Below, piece by piece: positions 1 to 7,623 of a DNA stretch of 43,207 nucleotides. The stretch's first letter is position 1, and each line of letters starts with the position of its first letter. This stretch comes from Clostridium sp. (GTDB lineage: Bacteria; Bacillota; Clostridia; Lachnospirales; Lachnospiraceae), in assembly GCA_023664605.1 (NCBI GenBank), contig JAMPFF010000022.1:1-43207 (forward strand), given 5' to 3'. The notes under the pieces were generated by a model. It saw only the letters and a list, made by a program, of their open reading frames with translations, made no database searches and was not told the DNA's origin. Both the position numbers and the translations under genes were made by a program.

Positions 1-1341
1 GCAGTCGGAAAAGATATGGTCTATATGTTTTCCGCAAGTTATATCCTGTATTATTATCAGGATATTCTGGGCGTCAGCGCGATTGCGATGGGTATTATCC
101 TGATGGCGGCGCGTGTGTTTGACGCGTTTAACGACCCTATCATGGGGGTATTAGTGGCAAAGACCAAGACAAAATGGGGGAAATTCCGCCCGTGGCTTTT
201 GATTGGAACGATACTAAATGCAGTTGTACTGGTGCTTATGTTTGCCGCGCCGCCCTCGCTGGACGGAAAAGGGCTTGTAGCCTATGCGGCAGTCAGCTAT
301 ATTGTATGGGGCGTTACTTATACGATGATGGACATTCCGTACTGGTCGATGATACCGGCATTTACCGAGGATGGAAAAGAGCGTGAAAGTTTATCCACGC
401 TGGCGCGTTCCTGTGCGGGCGTCGGTTCGGCGATTATTACGATTATTACCGTAAAATGCGTGTCTTTGCTGGGACAGGGAAATGAACGCACAGGTTTTCG
501 GCTGTTTGCAATTATCATTGCCGTTATTTTTGTCGTATTTATTTTATGCACCTGTATTAATATTAAGGAAAAGTCCACCGTCGATGTGGATTCCCCGTCG
601 GTTGGACAGATGTTTCGCGCCTTGATTGAAAACGACCAGGCGATGGCGGTTGTCATTGCGATTGTATTGATTAACTGTTCCGTTTATACGACTTCCAACC
701 TTGTCATCTATTTTTTTAAATATGATTTTGGCGGCGCGGACTGGGAGAACGCCTATACTTTATTTAATACGTTCGGCGGGGCAATTCAGATTCTTTCCAT
801 GATGCTTTTCTTCCCGCTGTTACGAAAAGTATTCAGCGCGATAAAAGTATTTTATATCAGCTTTGGCATGGCGATTGCGGGTTATATCGTTTTGCTCGTC
901 CTCGCTTTCGTCAATATGTCGAATGTATTTTTATTGTTTATTCCGGGCTTCTTTATCTTCGCAGCCAACGGAATGCTGACGGTCTTGGTAACGGTATTTC
1001 TGGCAAACACGGTGGATTACGGCGAATTAAAAAATAACAGACGAGATGAGAGCGTTATTTTCTCCATGCAGACTTTTGTTGTCAAGCTGGCGTCCGGTGT
1101 GGCGGCGCTGATTGCCTCCATCTGTCTTGCCGTCTGTAACTTAAGCGACGATACTACCGCCGTAGTGTCGGCAACGGGCGCGTCGGTAATCGGGCTGCGC
1201 ATGACGATGACGGTGCTTCCGATTATCGGGCTTTTGATTGCAGTGGTTGTCTTTCGCAGGAAATTTATTCTCACGGAGGAAAAAGTAGAGGAAATTGCGG
1301 CGCAGGTCAAAGCGAAGCGCGGCTCTGGCATGGAGGCTTAA
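1..1341 (+). CDS. GPH-family sugar:cation symporter, 5' end missing
   Basis: Membrane carrier of the glycoside-pentoside-hexuronide (MelB-like) family, expected to import a galactoside with a cation. The reading frame is open from base 1; residues AVGKDM precede the first internal Met at 16, and FGKDMVY-type sequence is the usual N-terminal end of helix I in this family, so only a short N-terminal piece is outside the window. Multiple hydrophobic helices run through the 441+ residues, and the family's loop with DP-(I/M)-G followed by KTKTKWGKFRPW (about residues 35-60) is clear. The stop at 1339-1341 lies one base before the alpha-galactosidase start, so the two are one operon: uptake followed by hydrolysis. 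The substrate (melibiose, raffinose or similar) is inferred from that neighbour. Confidence 0.9.
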   Translation, partial: AVGKDMVYMFSASYILYYYQDILGVSAIAMGIILMAARVFDAFNDPIMGVLVAKTKTKWGKFRPWLLIGTILNAVVLVLMFAAPPSLDGKGLVAYAAVSYIVWGVTYTMMDIPYWSMIPAFTEDGKERESLSTLARSCAGVGSAIITIITVKCVSLLGQGNERTGFRLFAIIIAVIFVVFILCTCINIKEKSTVDVDSPSVGQMFRALIENDQAMAVVIAIVLINCSVYTTSNLVIYFFKYDFGGADWENAYTLFNTFGGAIQILSMMLFFPLLRKVFSAIKVFYISFGMAIAGYIVLLVLAFVNMSNVFLLFIPGFFIFAANGMLTVLVTVFLANTVDYGELKNNRRDESVIFSMQTFVVKLASGVAALIASICLAVCNLSDDTTAVVSATGASVIGLRMTMTVLPIIGLLIAVVVFRRKFILTEEKVEEIAAQVKAKRGSGMEA

Positions 1342-1342
1342 A

Positions 1343-3808
1343 ATGATTCAAAAATTGGGACAGTTTTTTATACTGCAAACAAAACATACGTCGTACTGCT
1401 TCCGGGTGATGCCGACCGGACATTTGGAGCATCTTTATTATGGAAGAAAGATTAGCGTGCCGGGAGAAGAATGTGCGGAAGCGTTAGTGGAAAAACACGC
1501 TTTCCTGCCGGGAAATACCAACGTCTATACAGGTACGGACACGGATGGCAGCACACAGGCGGACACGGCTTTTTCTCTCGAAGATATCAGACTGGAAGTG
1601 TCCTCCTATGGCAAAGGGGATATCAGGGAACCGTTTGTGGAAATTATTCATGGCGACGGCAGTTACACCTCAGATTTTCTGTTTGAGAAAGCCGAAATAA
1701 GCCAGGGGAAAGAGGAATATCAGACTTTGCCGGGGTCTTACGACGAACACGGTGAGGTTTCCCATCTTTGCGTTTTTTTACAGGATAAACAGTACCGGCT
1801 TACGCTGGAACTGCATTATTATGTATATGAGAACTGCGACGTGATAACGAGAAGCGCGAAGCTGATAAACGGAAGCGGAGAAGAAATAAAACTGACAAGG
1901 CTTATGAGCGCGCAGATGGATTTTGATACGCCGGAATATGTATTTACCACATTTACCGGAGCGTGGGCAAGGGAGATGAAGCGCACAGACGTGAGGATGC
2001 TTTCCGGCAAGTATGTGAACGCATCCTATACGGGAACTTCTTCCAGCCGCGCCAATCCTTTTGTGATGTTAAGTAAGGAAAATACTTCCGAGGACTTTGG
2101 CGACTGCTATGGGTTCAATCTGATTTACAGCGGCAACCATTACGAGGCGGTGGAAGTGAGCGGCTACGGGAAAACCAGAATAACGCTCGGAATCAATCCG
2201 CAGTCTTTTAGCTATGTGGTAGGAGCGGGCGAAAGCTTTGAAGCGCCGGAAGCGGTGATGACATATTCCCATCAGGGCTTTAACGGCATGAGCCAGCATA
2301 TGCACCGATTTGTCAGAGAGCATATCGTGCGTGGAACGTGGAAATATAAGACAAGACCGGTTTTGTTAAACAGCTGGGAGGCGTCCTATTTTCGTATTAA
2401 TGAGCGAAAACTGCTTGCCCTTGCGAAAGCGGGAAAAGAGGTTGGAATTGAACTTTTTGTGATGGACGACGGCTGGTTTGGAACGAGAAACGACGATACG
2501 CAGGCGCTTGGCGATTGGGAAGTCAACCGGGAAAAGCTGCCGGGCGGGCTGCGCGGACTGGCGGAAAAGATAAAGGCGATGGGGCTTTCTTTTGGCATCT
2601 GGGTGGAACCGGAGATGGTAAATGTCAACAGCAGATTGTATGAAAAGCATTCGGACTGGACGCTTGCCATACCGGGGAAACCGCATTCGGAGGGAAGGAA
2701 CCAGAGGGTTCTGGATTTGACGAGAATAGAAGTGCAGGACTATATTATTGAGCAGATGAGCCGCGTTTTTTCCGAAGCTGATATTTCCTATGTGAAATGG
2801 GATATGAACCGTACGTTTACGGATTATTTTTCGGCGGCTCTGCCCCCGGAGCGTCAGGGGGAAGTGGCGCACCGCTATGTTATGGGACTGTACCGCTGCA
2901 TGAAAGAACTGACGGCGCGTTTCCCGCAGATTTTATTTGAGGGCTGCGCGGCGGGCGGAAACCGTTTTGACCTTGGCATTTTATGCTATTTTCCGCAGAT
3001 ATGGGCAAGCGATAATACGGACGCGCTCTGCCGCAGTGAGATTCAAAACGGCTACAGTTACGGCTATCCGATGTCAACGGTCAGCGCGCACGTTTCCGCC
3101 TGTCCGAATCATCAGACCTTGCGCAGTACACCGCTGGAAACACGTTTCAATGTGGCGGCGTTCGGAATCTGCGGCTATGAATGTAATTTCTGCGATATGA
3201 AAAAAGAGGAACTGGAAGCGGTAAAGGCACAGATTGCATTGTATAAAGAATGGCGGGAAGTATTGCAAAGCGGTTCTTTCTACCGCGGCAGGACGTTTGC
3301 GGACGGTGCGGGCGCGGCGGAGAGCGGCATTCGTCAGTGTGCGGGCAATGTGATGGAATGGACGTGCGTATCGCAGGATAAAAAGAAAGCCGTAGGGTTT
3401 GTGATGCAGAAATTGGTGATACCGAATACGCAGTTTGAATATTACAGGGCGAAAGGTCTTGCCCCTGAGTTAAAATATCATTTTTATAACCGCAGTTTAA
3501 AATACAATGTCAAGGAATTTGGCGACCTCGTCAATACGGTTTCACCGGTGCATATTAAGAAAGATTCCCTTGTGCATGGCGTAGTGGCGAAGTTTGTGAA
3601 GATGGACGGCGAAACAGAGGACTGCTATGCGTACGGGGATACGCTTATGTACGGCGGCGTAAGGCTGAAACAGGCGTTTGGAGCGACCGGCTACAGTGAT
3701 GAAGTCAGACATTTCCCCGATTTTGCTTCAAGACTGTATTTTATGGAAGCGGAGCAGACAGAAATTCTGATTGCAGATGATGTAAAAGCCGTTCCGCAAT
3801 CGGTGTGA
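1343..3808 (+). CDS. Alpha-galactosidase, glycoside hydrolase family 36
   Basis: Cytoplasmic enzyme releasing terminal alpha-1,6-galactose from melibiose/raffinose-type sugars. ATG at 1343 has GGAGG at 1332-1336 and follows the symporter stop directly. The 821-residue product has the GH36 layout: N-terminal beta-sandwich domain, then the (beta/alpha)8 barrel with MDDGWFGTRNDD, the nucleophile motif KWDMNR (Asp487) and WASDNTDA with the acid/base Asp557. The 70-residue spacing between the two matches characterised GH36 enzymes. The C-terminal GATGYSDEVRHFPDFASRLY is also family-like. It is longer than the usual ~730-750 residues. Its last 68 bases overlap the convergent LysR gene. The reader of specificity is not visible, so galactosidase rather than another GH36 activity is from family knowledge. 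Confidence 0.92.
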   Translation: MIQKLGQFFILQTKHTSYCFRVMPTGHLEHLYYGRKISVPGEECAEALVEKHAFLPGNTNVYTGTDTDGSTQADTAFSLEDIRLEVSSYGKGDIREPFVEIIHGDGSYTSDFLFEKAEISQGKEEYQTLPGSYDEHGEVSHLCVFLQDKQYRLTLELHYYVYENCDVITRSAKLINGSGEEIKLTRLMSAQMDFDTPEYVFTTFTGAWAREMKRTDVRMLSGKYVNASYTGTSSSRANPFVMLSKENTSEDFGDCYGFNLIYSGNHYEAVEVSGYGKTRITLGINPQSFSYVVGAGESFEAPEAVMTYSHQGFNGMSQHMHRFVREHIVRGTWKYKTRPVLLNSWEASYFRINERKLLALAKAGKEVGIELFVMDDGWFGTRNDDTQALGDWEVNREKLPGGLRGLAEKIKAMGLSFGIWVEPEMVNVNSRLYEKHSDWTLAIPGKPHSEGRNQRVLDLTRIEVQDYIIEQMSRVFSEADISYVKWDMNRTFTDYFSAALPPERQGEVAHRYVMGLYRCMKELTARFPQILFEGCAAGGNRFDLGILCYFPQIWASDNTDALCRSEIQNGYSYGYPMSTVSAHVSACPNHQTLRSTPLETRFNVAAFGICGYECNFCDMKKEELEAVKAQIALYKEWREVLQSGSFYRGRTFADGAGAAESGIRQCAGNVMEWTCVSQDKKKAVGFVMQKLVIPNTQFEYYRAKGLAPELKYHFYNRSLKYNVKEFGDLVNTVSPVHIKKDSLVHGVVAKFVKMDGETEDCYAYGDTLMYGGVRLKQAFGATGYSDEVRHFPDFASRLYFMEAEQTEILIADDVKAVPQSV

Positions 3809-4631
3809 AAGCTTGTTGTTTTTTCCATATCAGATACAATCCGGTGTCCAGTCCGGGAGACAGCGGGCGGAATACGAGACCGCTGCCGGGGCGGGTATCA
3901 ATCAGATGTTGAAAAGTCAGAAGATACCCCAGCCCCTCTTTTACGAAAAGGGAGGCATTGTAGGAAAGCCGGAAAGAACCCTCCAGATGCAGTTTATCCA
4001 TCAGGCTGCCGCACCAGCGGGGAATGTCCTTGTGCCAGCCCTGTTCGGAGCAGAACAGAGGCAGACCCATCAAATCTTCCGCGCAGATCACTTCTTTGCG
4101 GGCGAGCGGACAGTTTTTTGGCATAACGACGCCCCAGACGTCCGCTTCCGGGAAAGTCAGATAATTGTATTTGGCGGCGTCCGGTTCCTCGACGAGAACC
4201 GCAAAGTCGATAACGCCTTTATTAAGCCTTTCTATTACCTGTTCGGTATCGCCGCTGGTGATATGGTAGCGCAGACCGGGATATGCTTTTTTAAATGAGT
4301 TGATGGCGGCGGCAAGATAACGAATCTGGTATGATTCCGCAAGACCGAAATACACATCGCCTCCGGTGACGTCGTCGAGAGAAATAAATTCATTGGCGAT
4401 TTTATCCGCCATATTCACCAAATCCTGCGCCCGTTTACGCAGCAAAATCCCTTCTTCGGTCAACTGAATACTGAAACTGCGGCGCAGAAACAGCTTTTTG
4501 CCAAGCTCCTCTTCCAAGGCGCGAAGCTGTTTGGAAAGCGTAGGCTGCGTGACATGAAGCATTTCCGCCGCACGGGTCATATTTTCCTCTCTGGCGACCG
4601 CCAGAAAATATCGCAGTGTTTTTATCTCCAT
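3741..4631 (-). CDS. LysR-family transcriptional regulator (copy 1)
   Basis: DNA-binding regulator of 296 residues. N-terminal winged HTH (about 1-60: TRAAEMLHVTQPTLSKQLRALEEELG) followed by the two-lobed effector domain (about 90-290). An in-frame upstream Met at 4706 is possible, but the start at 4631 gives the canonical LysR beginning MEIKTLRYF and has GGAGGG six bases upstream. Divergent from the hydrolase at 4745, with a T-N11-A palindrome between them, so it probably activates that gene and represses itself. The 3' end runs 68 bases into the alpha-galactosidase gene on the other strand. Inducer unknown. Confidence 0.93.
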   Translation of the reverse strand: MEIKTLRYFLAVAREENMTRAAEMLHVTQPTLSKQLRALEEELGKKLFLRRSFSIQLTEEGILLRKRAQDLVNMADKIANEFISLDDVTGGDVYFGLAESYQIRYLAAAINSFKKAYPGLRYHITSGDTEQVIERLNKGVIDFAVLVEEPDAAKYNYLTFPEADVWGVVMPKNCPLARKEVICAEDLMGLPLFCSEQGWHKDIPRWCGSLMDKLHLEGSFRLSYNASLFVKEGLGYLLTFQHLIDTRPGSGLVFRPLSPGLDTGLYLIWKKQQAFTPIAERLLHHLQSEFLSAPLP

Positions 4632-4645
4632 CCAAATCCCTCCAT

Positions 4646-4670
4646 ATGATATGCCATAAAGGAATATCAT
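4646..4670. promoter_or_regulatory. LysR-type operator, perfect T-N11-A palindrome
   Basis: ATGATAT at 4646-4652 and ATATCAT at 4664-4670 form a perfect 7-bp inverted repeat with an 11-bp spacer, i.e. the T-N11-A LysR box with GATAT/ATATC half-sites. It is centred about 66 bases upstream of the predicted hydrolase transcription start (~4724), the standard recognition-site position for LysR activators, and just downstream of the predicted LysR start, which would allow autorepression. Binding itself is inferred. Confidence 0.8.
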
Positions 4671-4677
4671 GATATAA

Positions 4678-4706
4678 ATTATAACCATTAGCGCATAAAA
4701 GGTCAA
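4678..4706 (-). promoter_or_regulatory. Promoter of LysR copy 1
   Basis: Reading the minus strand, TTGACC (4706-4701) and a perfect TATAAT (4683-4678) are separated by 17 bases. The predicted start near 4671 falls at the edge of the T-N11-A operator, consistent with autoregulation. Confidence 0.75.
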
Positions 4707-4717
4707 TGCAATATAAT
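4688..4717 (+). promoter_or_regulatory. Promoter of the alpha/beta hydrolase, weak -35
   Basis: A perfect -10 TATAAT at 4712-4717 lacks a good -35 (TTAGCG at 4688-4693, 18-base spacer). That is what is expected for an activator-dependent LysR target. The region overlaps the LysR promoter on the other strand. A further imperfect dyad, GCAT-N9-ATGC at 4693-4709, lies where a LysR activation site would be. Confidence 0.55.
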
Positions 4718-4744
4718 GGATAGCAATAACAGAGAAAGGATGGT

Positions 4745-5743
4745 ATGATAGTTATGAAGCTGGAATTAACAAACGAATGGGATAAAACATTCCCGAAAAG
4801 CGGGAAAGTAAATCACAAAAAGGTAACTTTTCATAATCGCTACGGCATTACGCTTGCCGCTGATATGTACGAACCCGAAAATGCCTCCGGTAAACTGGCG
4901 GCGATTGCGGTATGCGGACCGTTTGGCGCGGTGAAAGAGCAGGCGGCGGGACTGTATGCGCAGACGATGGCGGAGCGCGGATTTTTAACGATTGCTTTCG
5001 ACCCCTCCTATACGGGGGAGAGCGGCGGTGAACCCCGTTACATGGCTTCCCCTGATATTAATACGGAGGACTTTCAGGCGGCGGTGGACTTTCTTTCCGT
5101 GCAGGAGAATGTTGACCCGGAAAGAATCGGCATTATCGGTATCTGCGGGTGGGGCGGTCTGGCGTTAAATGCGGCGGCGCTGGATACCCGTATTAAAGCG
5201 ACAGTGGCGTCTACGATGTACGATATGACGCGCGTCAATGCAAATGGATATTTTGACTCCGAAAATTCCGCCGATGCAAGATACGCAAAGAAACAGGCGA
5301 TGAACGCACAGAGAATCGTCGATTATAAAAATGGCAGCTATGCGCTGGGCGGCGGTGTGGTTGACCCGCTTCCGGAGGATGCGCCGTTTTTTGTAGCGGA
5401 TTATTATGACTATTATAAAACGAAACGCGGCTATCATAAACGTTCCTTAAATTCCAACGGCGGCTGGAACGTTACCGGCTGTATGTCCTTTATGAATCAG
5501 CCGATTTTAAAATACAGCAACGAGATTCGCAGCGCGGTTTTGGTAATGCACGGCGAAAAAGCGCACTCCTGCTATTTTAGCCGCGACGCATACGCCGATA
5601 TGATAAAAGATAATCCATACGCGGACAATAAGGAGCTGCTCATCATTCCGGACGCCGTTCATACCGACTTATACGACGGCGGCGGGAAAAATGCGATTCC
5701 GTTTGATAAGCTGGAAGAGTTTTTTAAGGAATATTTAAAGTAG
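4745..5743 (+). CDS. Alpha/beta hydrolase with cysteine nucleophile motif
   Basis: Cytoplasmic alpha/beta-hydrolase of 332 residues, in the YcjY/dienelactone-hydrolase-like group. The nucleophile elbow reads GICGWGG (about residue 137) instead of G-x-S-x-G, so the nucleophile would be Cys, as in dienelactone hydrolase. The catalytic His is probably in PDAVHTDLYDG near residue 315. No signal peptide. AAAGGA at 4735-4740 precedes two possible ATGs, 4745 (spacing 4) and 4754 (spacing 13), so the first few residues are uncertain. Divergent from LysR copy 1 with a shared operator; probably its target. Natural substrate cannot be told from sequence. Confidence 0.85.
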   Translation: MIVMKLELTNEWDKTFPKSGKVNHKKVTFHNRYGITLAADMYEPENASGKLAAIAVCGPFGAVKEQAAGLYAQTMAERGFLTIAFDPSYTGESGGEPRYMASPDINTEDFQAAVDFLSVQENVDPERIGIIGICGWGGLALNAAALDTRIKATVASTMYDMTRVNANGYFDSENSADARYAKKQAMNAQRIVDYKNGSYALGGGVVDPLPEDAPFFVADYYDYYKTKRGYHKRSLNSNGGWNVTGCMSFMNQPILKYSNEIRSAVLVMHGEKAHSCYFSRDAYADMIKDNPYADNKELLIIPDAVHTDLYDGGGKNAIPFDKLEEFFKEYLK

Positions 5744-5790
5744 CGGGTATGGGTGATTGAGCGGCATAAGCATCTGAAAGGAGCTTTTCC

Positions 5791-6675
5791 ATGGAAATCA
5801 GGGTTCTTCGTTATTTTTTGACTGTTGTAAGAGAGGAAAGTATTACAAAGGCGGCAGAAGTTCTGCATATTACCCAGCCGACTTTGAGCAGGCAGTTATC
5901 CCAGATGGAGGAAGAAGTCGGCGTTAAATTATTCGACAGAGGTTCCCGTAAAATTACATTGACTAACGAAGGGATTTTACTCCGCCGCCGGGCGGAAGAA
6001 ATTTTACTGCTTGTAGACAAAATGGAAAAGGAACTGGCAGAGCAGGAAGAACTGGTAGAAGGCAGAGTTTCGATTGGATGCGGTGAAATAGCGTCTGTGC
6101 AGATGCTTCCGCAGCTTTTCAAAAGTTTCCGGCAGAAATATCCTCATGTTACTTTCGATATTTTTACGGCAACTGCAGATTTGGTAAAAGAGCAGATGGA
6201 TAAAGGGCTGTTGGATATCGGTCTTTTACTGGAACCGATTGATATAGGAAAGTATGACTTTGTGCGATTAGACAGGAAAGAAAGATGGGTGGTTCTAATG
6301 CCGCCGGACGACCCGCTTGCCGAAAAGGAATTTGTTACTGCGAAAGATTTGTCTGCATTGCCGCTGATTCTTCCGCGGCGTATGCAGGTGCAGAGCGAAC
6401 TGGCAAGCTGGTTCGGCGATTACTATAAAAATCTGAATGTGCTGTTTACCAGCAATCTCAGTACAAACGGAGCAATCATGGTAAGTCAGGGATTGGCATA
6501 TTCCGTAGTAATTGAAGGCGCAGTTCCTTTTTGGGATTCTGCTAGAATATCTTATCGCCCATTGGCGCCGGAGCTGACGGCAACCAGCGTTTTAGCGTGG
6601 AAACGGGGAGAGCCGTTCAGCCTGGCGGCAACAAAATTTATTGAACATATAAAATGCTTTTTAGGAAATGTTTAA
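5791..6675 (+). CDS. LysR-family transcriptional regulator (copy 2)
   Basis: 294-residue LysR regulator, paralogous to copy 1: both begin MEI(K/R)xLRYF and have near-identical recognition helices (QPTLS(K/R)QL). The HTH covers about 1-60 and the effector domain about 88-290. ATG 5791 has AAAGGAG at 5777-5783. It lies 47 bases after the hydrolase and before the flavodoxin operon, whose promoter region contains the same GATAT/ATATC half-sites as the copy 1 operator. It is therefore the likely regulator of the downstream operon, though either paralogue could act on either site. Confidence 0.93.
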   Translation: MEIRVLRYFLTVVREESITKAAEVLHITQPTLSRQLSQMEEEVGVKLFDRGSRKITLTNEGILLRRRAEEILLLVDKMEKELAEQEELVEGRVSIGCGEIASVQMLPQLFKSFRQKYPHVTFDIFTATADLVKEQMDKGLLDIGLLLEPIDIGKYDFVRLDRKERWVVLMPPDDPLAEKEFVTAKDLSALPLILPRRMQVQSELASWFGDYYKNLNVLFTSNLSTNGAIMVSQGLAYSVVIEGAVPFWDSARISYRPLAPELTATSVLAWKRGEPFSLAATKFIEHIKCFLGNV

Positions 6676-6717
6676 ACCATGCTTTTTGAGCATTGATAAG
6701 GCATAAGAACTAAGTAT

Positions 6718-6746
6718 TTGATATATATCTACCATATCATTATAAT
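6718..6746 (+). promoter_or_regulatory. Strong promoter of the flavodoxin operon
   Basis: TTGATA (6718-6723), 17-base spacer, perfect TATAAT (6741-6746); start expected near 6753. The spacer contains TGATAT (6719-6724) and ATATCA (6734-6739), an inverted repeat with a 9-base gap using the same half-site as the LysR box at 4646-4670. A regulator bound here would cover the promoter. Confidence 0.75.
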
Positions 6747-6763
6747 GTAAGTGCAGTGATGGG

Positions 6764-6797
6764 GTAAGCGCTCCTGAAACAGCGCTTATATTTTTTT
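6764..6797 (+). terminator. Intrinsic terminator-like hairpin in the flavodoxin leader
   Basis: AAGCGCT (6766-6772) and AGCGCTT (6781-6787) pair perfectly around an 8-base loop, extended by T6765-A6788 and a G-U pair, and are followed by seven T at 6791-6797. Because a strong promoter lies just upstream, this is either the end signal of LysR copy 2 or an attenuator of the flavodoxin operon. CTTATATT (6785-6792) can instead pair with AATATAAG (6813-6820), which would break this hairpin. Confidence 0.75.
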
Positions 6798-6837
6798 AGA
6801 AGTAAAATGCAGAATATAAGTTTGGAGGTTAAACATT

Positions 6838-7602
6838 ATGAAAAGAATGATAACAATTTTAATTTCGGGATTTATGGTTTTAGGGCTTACAGCATGTGGA
6901 AGCCAAACGGCGCAGACCGGACAAGGCGTAAGGGAAGAAGCGCCCGTGGAAAATGCAGAGAGTGAAGCCGTGGAAAGAGATGCAGAAACAAATGATATGG
7001 CACAAAGCAGTACGGACAGCGCAGTAGAAGCAGAGGAAAGCACAGCAGAAAATATAAGCGGTGCTGACGCGGATATTCAGGATGATGCAAATGTACAGAA
7101 TGATACAGATGTACAGGAAGTAAAAGTGCTGGTAGCTTATTTTTCCGCGACTAACACAACGAAAGGCGTAGCACAGCATATTGCAGACGGGCTGAATGCA
7201 GATATTTACGAAATTGTTCCCGAAGAACCGTATACGGATGCAGACCTGAATTATCATGACAATAACAGCCGCACTACGATTGAAATGAATGACCCATCTT
7301 TCCGACCGGCAATATCCGGTTCCGTGGAAGATATGGAGCAATATGATATTATATTCCTTGGTTACCCCATCTGGTGGAGTGAGGCGCCGAGGATTCTCAG
7401 CACTTTCGTGGAGAGCTATGATTTTTCCGGGAAAACTATCGTACCGTTTTGCACTTCCGGCGGCAGCGGCGTGGGTTCGAGCGCAACGAATCTGGAACAG
7501 CTTACGAGCGGTGCAAATTGGCTTGCAGGAAAGCGTCTAAGCGGCAGTGATTCGCAGGACATGGTTATGGAATGGGTAAATAGTCTGGGGTCGGATGTAT
7601 GA
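6838..7602 (+). CDS. Surface lipoprotein with flavodoxin domain
   Basis: 254 residues: lipoprotein signal peptide with lipobox LTAC (Cys20), an acidic low-complexity linker (about 21-94) rich in Glu, Asp, Ala and Ser, then a flavodoxin-like domain (about 95-254). FMN-phosphate loop is YFSATNTT and the later loops GYPIWW and TSGGSG are those of the Flavodoxin_4 group. GGAGG at 6824-6828 supports ATG 6838. It should be anchored on the outer face of the membrane, unusual for a flavin electron carrier. First gene of an operon with a MATE exporter and a CMD-cupin protein; the domain is paralogous to the soluble flavodoxin at 20583-21062. Redox partner unknown. Confidence 0.9.
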   Translation: MKRMITILISGFMVLGLTACGSQTAQTGQGVREEAPVENAESEAVERDAETNDMAQSSTDSAVEAEESTAENISGADADIQDDANVQNDTDVQEVKVLVAYFSATNTTKGVAQHIADGLNADIYEIVPEEPYTDADLNYHDNNSRTTIEMNDPSFRPAISGSVEDMEQYDIIFLGYPIWWSEAPRILSTFVESYDFSGKTIVPFCTSGGSGVGSSATNLEQLTSGANWLAGKRLSGSDSQDMVMEWVNSLGSDV

Positions 7603-7623
7603 GAATGAAAAAGGAAAAGTATA

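Noticed and set aside
3813-4298. 161-residue plus-strand open frame
   Set aside because: It lies entirely opposite the well-supported LysR gene and has no recognisable features or ribosome binding site.
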